From positions 4,402,001 to 4,466,000 of the forward strand of contig NC_088935.1 of NCBI RefSeq assembly GCF_033473495.1: a stretch of DNA of 64,000 nt. The letters run 5' to 3'. Positions 54,996 through 64,000 of this stretch are shown here, piece by piece; the first letter of the stretch is position 1, and every line of letters begins with the position of its first letter. A model generated the notes under the pieces. The model was not told the origin of the DNA and made no database searches. It saw nothing but the letters and a program-made list of their open reading frames with translations. The position numbers and the translations under genes were made by a program. The stretch comes from Cercospora beticola (lineage: Eukaryota; Ascomycota; Dothideomycetes; Mycosphaerellales; Mycosphaerellaceae).

Positions 54996-56906
54996 TCATC
55001 TGTTGCTAGCCGTGGCCACTACTCTTCTAATCCTGTCTAGAGGGTTTCTTGGCCTCCGTGTTGACATGCCTTTGGACAAACTTGTCTTCGGCGCAGCGGC
55101 TGGACTCACCCACGCCGGAGTAACGCTCATCTCCTGGATGTCGTCCTCATCGAGAACTCGATCCGTTATTATCGGCGTCGGTCTCATGGAAGCAGTCCCA
55201 CTTGCATTCCTGCTAGGCTGTAACCTGGGCGAGCCAGAACCGAAATCTCCAGCTTCTGGTGTCGGAAGCAGTATGGATTGTAACACTCGTTCAGGTCTGC
55301 CCGCGCTGAAGGATTCTTTACGCCCCTTAGCATTATCGGACGTCGCGGACTTTGCCGAGGCTCGTGACAGTCGAGCGATTCCTCGCGCTCTGAGCGTCTC
55401 TGAGGTCTCCAAGGGCTTGAGTACTGTTGGAGCATTATCAGATCGAAGCCTGTTCATGCTTTCAAGTACTTCCTTTGCGATGACAACTTCAATCGGACTG
55501 GCTTCTACATCAGATTCATCCTCTTCCTCGTGAACCATATCCAGTTGGACGACCGGTTTGGCGAGAATATCGCCACCGAATGAGACCGGATCAAAGCCAA
55601 AATCATCGAAGAAGTCGCATATGTCCTCCGAGACCGCATCGTCGCTTTCTCTCCTGGGAATGGCCAAGGAGTGTTGATACAGATCATCCACGACGTCTTG
55701 AAAGGCTTCCAGGCTTGCCACAGAGTTCTTGCGCGGTGCAATCGCGGGCTTGGGTAGCTTAATGGGACCGTGCAAGTAACAAGTACGCCGCCATGCTGTC
55801 AATTCTGGCGGCGTCACAGTGACAACTGAACCTCCTCGGAGATGGATCTGAGTCGCTGTCGGGATCGCCGGACTGACTCCAGCTGGCATGTTCTCGTTGT
55901 TAATCGAGTCCTCCGATATGGCATTAAGCCCACTTGCGTGCAGGACAGGATCTCCAGTATCCTTCGCTTGACCATGATTCAGAGAGACCTGCGAGAGCGG
56001 GCTGCGACCAATAATGCCAGATCTGCGGCTCTTTAGTAATTCCGGGTCCTTGGGAGTGGTGGGAGTGCGCGGCAACAGCTCTGTCGGAGTTCGTGGTAGC
56101 ATATTTGGTGTACCAGGTAAGTCTTTCTCAATGAAGCTGAGCCGAGGGGGCAAGTTGACGCGAGGCGGTTGCGAAGACCTCGATCTGCTAACTGTGTTGC
56201 CCTTCCTGAACGCGAGGCACTCTGGAATAAGAGAAGCATTATCAATCTGCATTCTCGTCGTTTCCTCCCAATGCGGTCGCTTGTCCTTTGCCAACGCTCG
56301 GGTAGGCACCTTCGAGCTTGAAGGCTTAGCGACGGCACCTGTCCTCCACCGTCGTGTGCTCATATCCTCGACTATCTGTGGCGCACTGCGAACTGAGATT
56401 GCCGCCATAGAACGATGTCTTGCGTGGTCGTCGAACGATCTCCTTCGTGTATCCTTCTTGGAACAAGTGCCAGCCCCATGAGAGCTGCCTTTAGTCGAAG
56501 CAGGGTTGCGACTGGTCGTTCGCGAAGCAGAGATATGCTTTGATGTTGGTGGCGCCGATGATGAGCGGACGTGAGAAGACGTAGTCCTCATCACTGCTGG
56601 TTCACGGCCTCGGGAATACTTCCACAGTCGACGCTCGGCGGTTGCATAGGATCTTGTATTCGTCGGTATCTTTGGCGGAGCATTCGTAGGCGGCGGCGGT
56701 GGAACAGCAAATAGGTGGGATGAAGCGACTCCGTATCGCGCATTCCTGTCCACGGCTTTAACGTTATGCATAGCACTCTCTCGTAGATGTGCTGTGGTTC
56801 TAGGGCTCATTTGATGCAGCACCTCTTCTCCGCGCTGCTGCGTATCAATCGTTGTCGTCGCTTCATATTCTTGAGCTCGAGCCTTCAATGCAGTCAGATT
56901 AGACAT
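54996..56906 (-). CDS. disordered fungal protein, unknown function
   Basis: Single exon on the minus strand, 636 residues beginning MSNLTALKARAQEYEAT. The protein is basic and Ser/Thr/Pro/Arg-rich for the first ~350 residues, with tandem TPTxLLPRTPTT-type segments that are possible proline-directed kinase sites. A more ordered segment (ELTAWRRTCYLHGPIKLPKPA, then VASLEAFQDVVDDLYQ, then ICDFFDDFGFDPVSF) lies around residues 360-440 and is the most likely conserved core. An acidic stretch and a basic C-terminus follow. I recognise no domain. The uninterrupted frame and biased but coherent composition support a real gene. Confidence 0.78.
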   Translation of the reverse strand: MSNLTALKARAQEYEATTTIDTQQRGEEVLHQMSPRTTAHLRESAMHNVKAVDRNARYGVASSHLFAVPPPPPTNAPPKIPTNTRSYATAERRLWKYSRGREPAVMRTTSSHVRSSSAPPTSKHISASRTTSRNPASTKGSSHGAGTCSKKDTRRRSFDDHARHRSMAAISVRSAPQIVEDMSTRRWRTGAVAKPSSSKVPTRALAKDKRPHWEETTRMQIDNASLIPECLAFRKGNTVSRSRSSQPPRVNLPPRLSFIEKDLPGTPNMLPRTPTELLPRTPTTPKDPELLKSRRSGIIGRSPLSQVSLNHGQAKDTGDPVLHASGLNAISEDSINNENMPAGVSPAIPTATQIHLRGGSVVTVTPPELTAWRRTCYLHGPIKLPKPAIAPRKNSVASLEAFQDVVDDLYQHSLAIPRRESDDAVSEDICDFFDDFGFDPVSFGGDILAKPVVQLDMVHEEEDESDVEASPIEVVIAKEVLESMNRLRSDNAPTVLKPLETSETLRARGIARLSRASAKSATSDNAKGRKESFSAGRPERVLQSILLPTPEAGDFGSGSPRLQPSRNASGTASMRPTPIITDRVLDEDDIQEMSVTPAWVSPAAAPKTSLSKGMSTRRPRNPLDRIRRVVATASNR

Positions 56907-57421
56907 TATTGCAGGAGGTGAAGTGCACTGTTAAAGGTGTTGGGAATAGTTTATCGTGTTTGCGCTCATGTTTCCCTTTCGTTCTTTCTTTGTCCAGCTA
57001 TAGCCAACTTCTCGAAAGGCAAGCTTTGGCGAACATACAAAGGAAAAAGCTTTTCGCTACCAATGAGCCTTGCATTCCTCAGAATGTCGTGTATCCGGAT
57101 TGGTAAGTGCTTCGGAGCGTTATCCCGAGTCTCACCTTTTGCGCAGTGGTGCGCTGCACTTTGTTGCGATTGGCGCGCAATGGTGAAGTTATCTTTTTGT
57201 GTGTTCCTGTAGTGGTAATTCTGGGTTGCAGTGCCATGAGCACGAAAGTGTAGTGGTGTCTGCGGAGCATTGTACGACGTTCAACGTGGTGTATTGTGTT
57301 TGACGCGACGAAAGGGCGGTAGATCTTCTTAAGTTTGGGAACAGACGCTATATAGCCTCTCCTAATGGCAGTGATGGAGTGCGGATAATATATATACACA
57401 TCTTAGTAGCCACAGCTGTGC
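56907..57421. other. intergenic region (0.5 kb)
   Basis: Between two minus-strand genes: promoter of the disordered-protein gene and 3' flank of the SDR gene. A short tatata run lies near 57388-57395. No gene seen. Confidence 0.5.
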
Positions 57422-58516
57422 TCAATTGTTCACAGCCGGAGCAGCAAGTGTGTTCCCACCATCGGGATACTAGTTTCATGTCAGCGACGCCTACACTAGC
57501 AGATACTACACAGGATTGCACACTTACCAAAATTTGATGATTGTAGAACACACCACCCTTACCAGCAAGGAACAAAATGGTGGCCGCCATATCTCCATCC
57601 TCGCCTTTCCGACCCGCTGGGTTTCCAGAATCCATGTCCATCTCAGTTTTGTTCGCTTTGTTGCTGTCTCCGCCAGTCATCTCACTTGGGAAGACGCCAG
57701 GGGCAATAACATTTACTCGAACTTTGACGTCTTTGAACGTTGTGGCGAGCATTCTTGACAAGTGCGTAAAGGCGGCTTTCGAGCTTCCATATGCGAATTG
57801 GCCCATCGATGAGCCCTTCCTGTAAAGATTGTTAGCAGTTGGTTCGGGGTCCCGGGAGTGGGTCTGAGTATTTACATTGCTCCAGAGATGGATGAGACGT
57901 TGACCACGCTTGAGGTGTATCCTGGAGTTTGCTTGCCGCCCTTCTCCAGAATTGGAAGGAAGGCAATGCTCATGAAGTATTGGCCCATGACATTGGTGCG
58001 AAAAGTATCTGCCCATTCTGATTCTTCAGAGCGGAGGAAATATTTGGAGATCGCTTCTGCGCTGGACATATCCGGCGGGCCATCCTGAAGACAATAATGG
58101 TCAGCTTGCAATCTAGCGCACTTGCAGGAGCACCCAAAGGTCGGAGGAAAAAGCGAAGAGTATCTCACCGCGTTCGCCGAGAACTTAGTGCTGTCACGCG
58201 CAATGCCAGCGTTGTTGACGAGCAATTGGATTCCGTTCGGCTCCTTCTGTTCGATTTCCTTGGCAAGCTGCAGAGCGCCTTCCTTGGAACTGACATCGCC
58301 CACTAGTTTGTGCAGGCTTCCTGGACCGGTGTTGTACTGCTTGATGGCATTGTCAAGCACTTCTTCTCTGCGAGAAGTGATGTAGACTTTGGCTCCGTTC
58401 GAAACAAGGGCCTGGGTGATCATCAAGCCAATGCCTGTGGCGCCGCCAGTCACTAGTGCTGTGACATGTGATACGTCAAAGAGGCCGGATGCCTTCAGAT
58501 CTTGGTTGTTCGCCAT
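57422..58516 (-). CDS. short-chain dehydrogenase, 3-oxoacyl-ACP-reductase-like
   Basis: Four exons on the minus strand: 58516-58169, 58084-57876, 57819-57528 and 57469-57422, 298 residues. Introns are 84, 56, 58 nt, all GT-AG, and all joints restore family sequence. Motifs are TGGATGIG (cofactor binding), NNAGIAR, the Ser of NVSSISGAM, catalytic YGSSK, NVIAPGVFPSEMT, and the C-terminal FYNHQILYPDGGNTL. This layout matches fungal enzymes usually labelled RhlG-like 3-oxoacyl-ACP reductases. The true substrate is not predictable. No N-terminal signal is evident, so cytosolic. Divergent from SDH1 across 1.24 kb. Confidence 0.9.
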
Positions 58517-59756
58517 ATCTGATATTGTTAGCTGATTGAATCAAGAGGACTGCGGATGAATGCTGACTCGTGGAGAGTAATCTGTGGTGCTGGGTGAGTC
58601 CTGTTTGTCGAGGAAGATTTGATAGAGTGCGAGTTGTTCTGGAGAAGAGACGAAGCATGGCTGAATGAAAAATGTGTTATGTGGGCATGTCGTGCATCTC
58701 AATGGCATGCGGATGGCATCCAAGTGATGCGGTCAATGGTGATGGGCTCATGACGTTGACAACCTGTGCCTCACCGTCACTGGATGCTGGAGGACTACAA
58801 ATGGCAAGCAATTCCCCGGCGTTGGAGACATGCGTGCACGGCATACTGGGAGAGACCACAATGGACTCTGCGCAAGTTGTGATATGGCTCACTGTGTTGC
58901 ACGAGCTGAGCAACTGTTAGGCACCTTTCAGCAGCTGGCCCGGTCGCTAGCAACATGCTGGATTCCGAAGGCGATGCCACAGTCTGTTTCTCGGACTGAT
59001 CTGTGGAGCAAATATTATGTCTCTTCGCTGAGCCTGGGAGCGGTGACCTTGCTCATGTTCGAAGAAAGCATTTCGAGCGATTGTGTGATTGCTTTCGTCT
59101 CAACTCCTCGATGGAAGACAATCGCATCTCAGACACATCTCTGGGGCATAGTCTTGCGCGAGGCATATTCACCGGGGAGGGCCTCCTCTTCGGAACCAGA
59201 TCTGCTTTGTGGCGAATGCTCTGGACTTGCATCCGACTCATCACAGCTCTGTGAGCATTGGAGCAGCACTCGGGGGTGGTCTTGGCGGTTCATGTGCGTG
59301 AAGAGGAGTGTTGGGCAGGTGTGCCGACCGACTTTCACCGAGGTCGGGTTTCAATGTCAGCATGTCAGCCAGTCCCATGATTGGCCGAGGACAAATGTTC
59401 CTCCCAAGTCGCCATCTGGCCGCGGACATTCGCAGCAGTCCACAGATCATGGTTCAGTAGACAGAAGTGTTGTGACAAGGGAGGACAATAGCCTCAGGTG
59501 CGCACTGGAAGTGTCGGAAGTCTAGACGTGTAAGGCAGTGCCGATATTCGTCGCCGCCAAAAGTCATGCAAAGGTGAAGCACGGCAGCTGGCTTTAGCTC
59601 TGTCCCGGCGTGTTTAGAGCCGACGTGAGTGACATCTACGATTCTTCTTGTCCATCTCAATCGCCTCGCTGCGAGACCGCACCACCACCCACTCCCCTCC
59701 ACCCGCCTTTCTGCTCCTCGAGAGCCTGGAGTTCGTCTGTTGTCACCACCGCCAAC
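58517..59756. other. 1.24-kb divergent region SDR / SDH1
   Basis: Holds both promoters. A 231-codon plus-strand frame (58830-59525) has Cys/Trp/Ser-rich composition and no domain, so I do not call it. A CCAAT box lies at 59380-59384. The CT/CA-rich stretch just before 59757 is the SDH1 leader. Confidence 0.5.
59380..59384 (-). promoter_or_regulatory. CCAAT box upstream of SDH1
   Basis: ATTGG on the top strand, 373 bp before the SDH1 start. The fungal CCAAT-binding (HAP) complex controls respiratory and iron-using genes including succinate dehydrogenase. A pentamer is weak evidence alone. Confidence 0.35.
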
Positions 59757-61741
59757 ATGTTCTCCGCCGGACTCAGGCACTTTTCCGGCCGTGGCGCCGT
59801 CCGCGCTGCGTCCCGCAACTTCTCCAGCACACCACGAGCAAACCGCATAATCACCAGCGCTCCGCTGCGAGCGAAGGAGGCCTCGGGCGCCATTGGACAC
59901 AAATACCCGGTCATTGACCACGAGTACGATGCTCTCGTCGTCGGCGCTGGAGGCTCTGGTCTCCGTGCAGCCTTCGGTCTGGCAGAGGCTGGCTTCAACA
60001 CCGCGTGTATCTCGAAGCTGTTTCCTACACGATCACACACTGTCGCCGCTCAAGGAGGTATCAATGCCGCGCTGGGCAACATGCACGAGGATGACTGGCG
60101 ATGGCATATGTACGACACTGTCAAGGGCTCCGACTGGCTCGGTGACCAAGACGCTATCCATTACATGACCCGAGAGGCACCCGCGTCTGTGTACGAGCTC
60201 GAAAACTACGGATGCCCCTTCTCGCGTACCGATGATGGCAAAATTTACCAGCGAGCCTTCGGTGGACAGTCACGGGAGTTTGGCAAGGGTGGACAGGCGT
60301 ACAGATGCTGCGCTGCTGCCGACAGAACTGGACACGCTCTACTTCACACGCTTTATGGTCAATCTCTCCGACACAACACCAACTACTTCATCGAATTCTT
60401 CGCCATCGACCTGATCATGGAGGACGGCGAATGCAAGGGTGTCATTGCCTACAACCAAGAGGACGGCACTCTCCATCGTTTCCGTGCTCACAACACTGTC
60501 CTTGCCACCGGTGGTTACGGCCGTGCTTACTTCTCTTGCACTTCCGCACACACATGTACTGGTGATGGAATGGCCATGGTCGCTCGTGCCGGTCTTCCTA
60601 ACCAGGATCTGGAGTTTGTGCAATTCCACCCCACTGGTATCTACGGCGCTGGTTGCTTGATCACCGAAGGCTCGCGTGGTGAGGGAGGCTACTTGCTCAA
60701 CAGCGAGGGTGAACGTTTCATGGAACGTTACGCTCCAACAGCAAAGGATCTGGCATCTCGCGATGTCGTCAGCCGAAGTATGACCATGGAAATCCGTGAA
60801 GGTCGCGGTGTTGGTCCTGAGAAGGACCACATTTACCTGCAACTGTCTCACTTGCCTCCTGAGATTCTCCACGAGCGTCTGCCAGGTATCTCCGAGACCG
60901 CATCCATCTTCGCAGGTGTCGACGTTACCAAGCAGCCCATCCCTGTGTTGCCAACCGTCCACTACAACATGGGTGGTATTCCCACCAAGTATACCGGTGA
61001 GGTGATCACAGTCGACGAGAAGGGTCAAGACAAGGTTGTGCCAGGTCTTTTCGCTTGCGGCGAGGCTGCCTGTGTATCCGTCCACGGCGCCAACCGTCTC
61101 GGAGCCAACTCACTTCTTGATCTGGTGGTCTTCGGCCGTGCTGTCAGCCACACAATCCGAGATAACTTCTCACCTGGCAAGCCACACAAGGAGATTTCCA
61201 GCGATGCCGGAGCTGAGGCTATTTCCGTTGTTGACCAGATCCGCACCGCTGATGGACCAAAGAGCACCAACGAGATCCGAAGCGATATGCAGAAGGTCAT
61301 GCAGTCCGATGTTTCCGTCTTCAGAACACAAGAGTCACTTGACGAGGGTGTGAAGAGGTGAGTTTTGCGTCTCCATTTGTGTTCAATCAGCTCTTGCTAA
61401 CATTTTCCAGAATCAACGAGGTCGACAAGCAATTCCACCAAGTCGGTATCAAGGACCGAAGCATGATCTGGAACAGCGACCTGGTCGAGACTCTCGAACT
61501 CCGAAATCTCTTGACTTGTGCCGTGCAGACCGCCGAAGCTGCCGCAGTCCGCAAGGAATCTCGTGGAGCTCACGCCCGTGAAGACTACCCAGACCGAGAT
61601 GACGAGAACTGGATGAAGCACTCCCTGACATGGCAGAAGAAACCTCATGAGAAGGTTGACATTGGTTACCGTGCAGTGCAAGCCAACACCCTTGACGAGA
61701 ACGAGTGCAAGGCAGTTCCTCCATTTGCTAGAAAGTATTAG
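59757..61741 (+). CDS. SDH1: succinate dehydrogenase flavoprotein subunit, mitochondrial
   Basis: Exons 59757-61357 and 61411-61741 give 643 residues. SDH1 oxidises succinate to fumarate in the TCA cycle and feeds electrons to complex II in the inner membrane (EC 1.3.5.1). The N-terminus [20 protein letters not shown] is a typical presequence. FAD binding is shown by [17 protein letters not shown], and the covalent FAD-linking histidine is H94 in [29 protein letters not shown] and [20 protein letters not shown] complete the active site and FAD domains. The 53-nt intron (GTGAGT, GCTAAC, CAG) joins VKR to INEVDKQF. The end PPFARKY is conserved. The ATG at 59757 is preferred over earlier in-frame codons because it begins the presequence. 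Confidence 0.97.
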
Positions 61742-62092
61742 AAGCGTTCGTTGTTTGGCGAAGATCTTCAGATTAGTGAAGGTTATTCAGACGACTTCAC
61801 TTTTTTACAGCAGGCTGCGAGGTCGCTCAAGGCAGATGTTGCTGACAGGAAACTGCATGTAGTCTAGAAGTAGCGAAGGCGTTTGTATATATATACTAGC
61901 ATTCTGTTCGACTCGTGTTGTCTCTGCAAACACTTTGGCGTGCTGTGTCTGTGATATGAATGAAGGCCTTAGGCAGTGCAAACCAAGCTCAAAAATCCAT
62001 TGCACGCTCATCGATTGGCAGCATAATTGAGCTGTACCTATCACAACATCGCTACGTATCAATTCGCGCTGCTCGCCTTTGTCTGTGAAGCC
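61742..62092. other. convergent intergenic region (0.35 kb)
   Basis: 3' flanks of SDH1 (+) and the last SDR gene (-), AT-rich with a tatatata run near 61887-61894. No gene seen. Confidence 0.5.
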
Positions 62093-63003
62093 TCATGAAC
62101 CCTCCGCATGGTCCGTGGAAATGGTAACCTCTTTCCACTCGTCAAGAAGTTGGATAGTCTCCTCACACTTGGCTCTGATGACACTATACGCATCACTCCC
62201 CAAAGCGAGTCGAGGAGGAATAGCTCTCCCATCACGTTTCTCAAGCACATCAGCAATCGCAGAGCACCCCAATTCAATATTCCCAAGTTGCGTATTATCC
62301 TTCTCCTCCAAAGCCTTCCTTACCTGTCCGACCAAAGTATCATCATAATCCTGAATCCTATTCTCAGTAAACTGCCTCGCACCCGGATTCAAAAATCCCG
62401 TCCTAAAATACCCTGGCTCGATAGAAATCACATCGATTCCCAAAGGTTCAACTTCTGCTCTCAAGGATTCCGTGAGACCGGCAATGGCCCATTTGACGCC
62501 CCCGTAAATGCTTGCGCCTGGAACTCCGCGCCAGGAACCGATGGAGCCGAAGTGTGCGATTGTACCGGATTTTTGGGCGCGCATGTAGGGGAGGACTGCG
62601 CGGGTGAGGTTTAGGACTCCGAAGACGTTGACGTTGAAGGATTGGAGGGTTTCGGAGGGGGAGGCTTCTTCGAGGGCGCCTTCGAGGATGAAGCCGGCGG
62701 CGTTGATTAGGATGTCGAATTTGCCATAGTGTTTGTGGGCTGAGGCGATGATGGTGTGGAGTTCGGAGAGGGGTTGGGTTACGTCTAGGTCAACTGTTGT
62801 GGGGTGTCAGAGAGATGGAATTGCAGGTCTGGTTTGGAGGGATTCTACTTACGTGTTACAGCGCCTTTTTCTTTGAGGTCTGATATTTTGGTGCTGTCCC
62901 GAGCGGTTGCGATAACCTTGTGGCCGCGTTTGAGAGCTTCAAGTGCTATGCCTTTGCCAAAGCCGCTCGATGCAGCGCTGACCAAGTATACGAGTGGTGC
63001 CAT
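62093..63003 (-). CDS. short-chain dehydrogenase/reductase
   Basis: Two exons on the minus strand, 63003-62853 and 62793-62093, 283 residues. Exon 1 encodes MAPLVYLVSAASSGFGKGIA, a cofactor motif with SAASSGFG in place of the usual TGxSxGxG, so its first Gly is changed to Ala. Splicing of a 59-nt intron (GTAAGT, CTGAC, CAG) joins to LDLDVTQPL. Later motifs are NAAGF (variant of NNAG), NVNVFGVLNLTRA, the Ser of GSIGSWRG, catalytic YGGVK, and ISIEPGYFRTGF. This is the oxidoreductase type often found singly in fungi. Substrate unknown. The frame before 62584 in exon 2 has no start codon and depends on splicing. Convergent with SDH1. Confidence 0.87.
62190..62800. other. strand-composition switch G
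   Basis: Top strand has about 20 C and 7 G at 62341-62400 and 11 C and 28 G at 62641-62700, turning near 62480-62520. The coding sense is minus, opposite to switches A, B, D, E and F, yet the top-strand direction of change is the same. Confidence 0.8.
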
Positions 63004-63462
63004 TCTGATGAGCGCCTATTCAGCAGTCGATTCGATGTGGTGTGCTGGGGTAGTTGGAGAAGGCGAGAGCGATCTGGGTTGGGCGCGGGTCAGATTCAAG
63101 TAGACCTTTCCTGGAGAGCACGCCGGAAGGAACAGCAAGAGCAGTCGTGATCATGGAGCACTAAAAGATGCTAAGGCCGAGCTGATACCTTTAGTGTGAC
63201 ATGTCGATCTATGGAGGAACCCCTCTCTCTGCGTTCTAGGCCGGCTGTGCTGCACAAAGCAAAGAGGGTGCAAGAGAAATGCCAGAGTATTCCTCGCCAA
63301 GTGCTGCACCGACCTGTTGATCTCTCACAGCCCTAGTGTGCTAGGATTTCCGTAGGAAGCTTGCAATGGCTTAGAAGCTACAGCAGCTGCGATAGGCGAG
63401 AAGGTGGCATTCGGTTCCGAAAGCTGGGATGCGAATGGCTGTCAAGTGCCAAGATGTCGAGC
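63004..63462. other. intergenic region (0.46 kb)
   Basis: Between the SDR start and the TRM5 3' end, both on the minus strand. Promoter of the SDR gene. No gene seen. Confidence 0.5.
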
Positions 63463-64000
63463 TCATGAGCTGGCATCTAGCTCTCGAAACGCAACTTCCT
63501 CTGGTAGCCGAAAGCTCGCACAACTGCTCATGTCAGCATCGTACGGTTACGTCAAGAACAAACTGGTGATCAACTTACAACATCCGCTTTTTAGGTGCCA
63601 CATCTCGAACGTCGTAGATCTGGACATCGCCATCTTCGATTTTGCCGGGCCTAAGAGTCGTCTCCAACTGTCGAGAGATCTCTGCTGCGATCTCAAGACC
63701 TTCCTTCACGTTGTCATCACTCTTCGTGCTGAAGCAGTATACGTGAATCAAGGGCATGCGCAATTCTGCTCCCAGGAGCTGACGAAGTTCAGGGGTGTAC
63801 ACTCCAATGAAGCTCGGCAAAAAGGTGATTGCTGTAGCTGGAAGGTTCATCACGAAATGCTGAAACGTTCGTGGCTGGTGAAGTGTTTTCAACACTTCTG
63901 GTTTGGCATCCGGCTCTTTTCTCGATGGTCGCTTCGTCACATGCACGGTGTGCTCCGCTTTGGCGAGCTCTTGAACAGCGCGACGAATGAACGTTCTTCC
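63463..64000 (-). CDS. TRM5: tRNA (guanine-37-N1)-methyltransferase, 3' part only
   Basis: Partial: the gene continues beyond base 64000. Exons seen are 64000-63580 and 63523-63463. The visible protein begins GRTFIRRAVQELAKAE and carries the Trm5 hallmark HFVMNLPATAITFLPSF, then PLIHVYCFS. The 56-nt intron (GTAAGT, GCTGAC, CAG) overlaps an in-frame stop. Splicing gives KKRMFCASFRLPEEVAFREL and a stop at 63463-63465, as in other fungal Trm5 C-termini. Trm5 methylates G37 next to the anticodon using S-adenosylmethionine (EC 2.1.1.228), in the nucleus, cytosol and mitochondria. The AdoMet-binding core and N-terminal domain lie outside the window. Confidence 0.92.

Noticed and set aside
58830..59525. 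231-codon plus-strand frame upstream of SDH1
   Set aside because: Cys/Trp/Ser-rich with no domain and no start context. It lies in the SDR/SDH1 divergent promoter region.
57422..64000. Two SDR genes around SDH1 as a possible metabolic gene cluster
   Set aside because: No synthase, transporter or pathway regulator is present, and SDH1 and TRM5 are housekeeping genes. SDRs are common enough in fungi for this to be chance.
1..64000. Transposons, RIP-mutated repeats, CRISPR, rRNA
   Set aside because: No terminal repeats, transposase or reverse-transcriptase motifs, long AT-only tracts or regularly spaced repeats were seen by eye. A repeat-library search would be decisive.

Overview
This window is nuclear DNA of a filamentous ascomycete (Pezizomycotina, most likely Dothideomycetes). 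The evidence is intron-containing protein genes with very short introns (about 48-110 nt, rarely 200), CT/AC-type branch points just before the 3' splice site, and fungal-specific families such as REG1/DUF1752, a WG-rich protein, fungal C2H2 factors and an F-box/zinc-motif giant. It is a core chromosomal segment. I see no transposon, phage, rRNA, convincing tRNA, CRISPR array or secondary-metabolite cluster. Exon boundaries below were read by eye from frame continuity and GT/AG signals. Several exons carry no in-frame start and were recovered only by splicing.

Layout. 0.3-6.3 kb: SEN1 RNA/DNA helicase. 8.4-12.6 kb: a disordered protein with a GC-AG intron, convergent with a four-helix membrane protein. 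13.7-18.2 kb: peroxisomal PXMP4/PMP24, convergent with a WG/GW-rich low-complexity protein. 18.9-24.7 kb: AMP deaminase, a small disordered protein and NAD(P)HX dehydratase. 25.2-30.0 kb: mitoribosomal bL21m and ribosome-assembly factor NSA2 on a 185-bp shared promoter with a PAC element, then actin-binding ABP1. 30.5-36.7 kb: F-box/zinc-motif protein and a short-chain dehydrogenase (SDR). 36.7-39.9 kb: a 3.1-kb gap without a credible gene. 39.9-50.5 kb: REG1-like PP1 regulator, ELMO protein, an unknown, an SH3BGR-like thioredoxin-fold protein and a GRF zinc-finger protein. 51.4 kb: a small secreted six-cysteine protein. 51.9-56.9 kb: C2H2 factor and a disordered protein. 57.4-64.0 kb: SDR, SDH1 (complex II flavoprotein), another SDR, and the 3' end of TRM5, cut by the window edge.

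The genes are mostly unrelated in function. The only clear functional pairing is the divergent bL21m/NSA2 pair (mitochondrial and cytosolic ribosome production).

The most unusual signal is not a gene. At seven places (about 11.05, 14.03, 22.8, 24.15, 35.8, 42.35 and 62.5 kb) the top strand changes abruptly from C- and A-rich to G- and T-rich over a few hundred bases, regardless of which strand carries the gene, and it overrides codon choice inside exons. This orientation-neutral pattern is what diverging replication forks with lagging-template cytosine deamination would leave, so these are candidate replication-initiation sites or another undescribed strand-asymmetric process.
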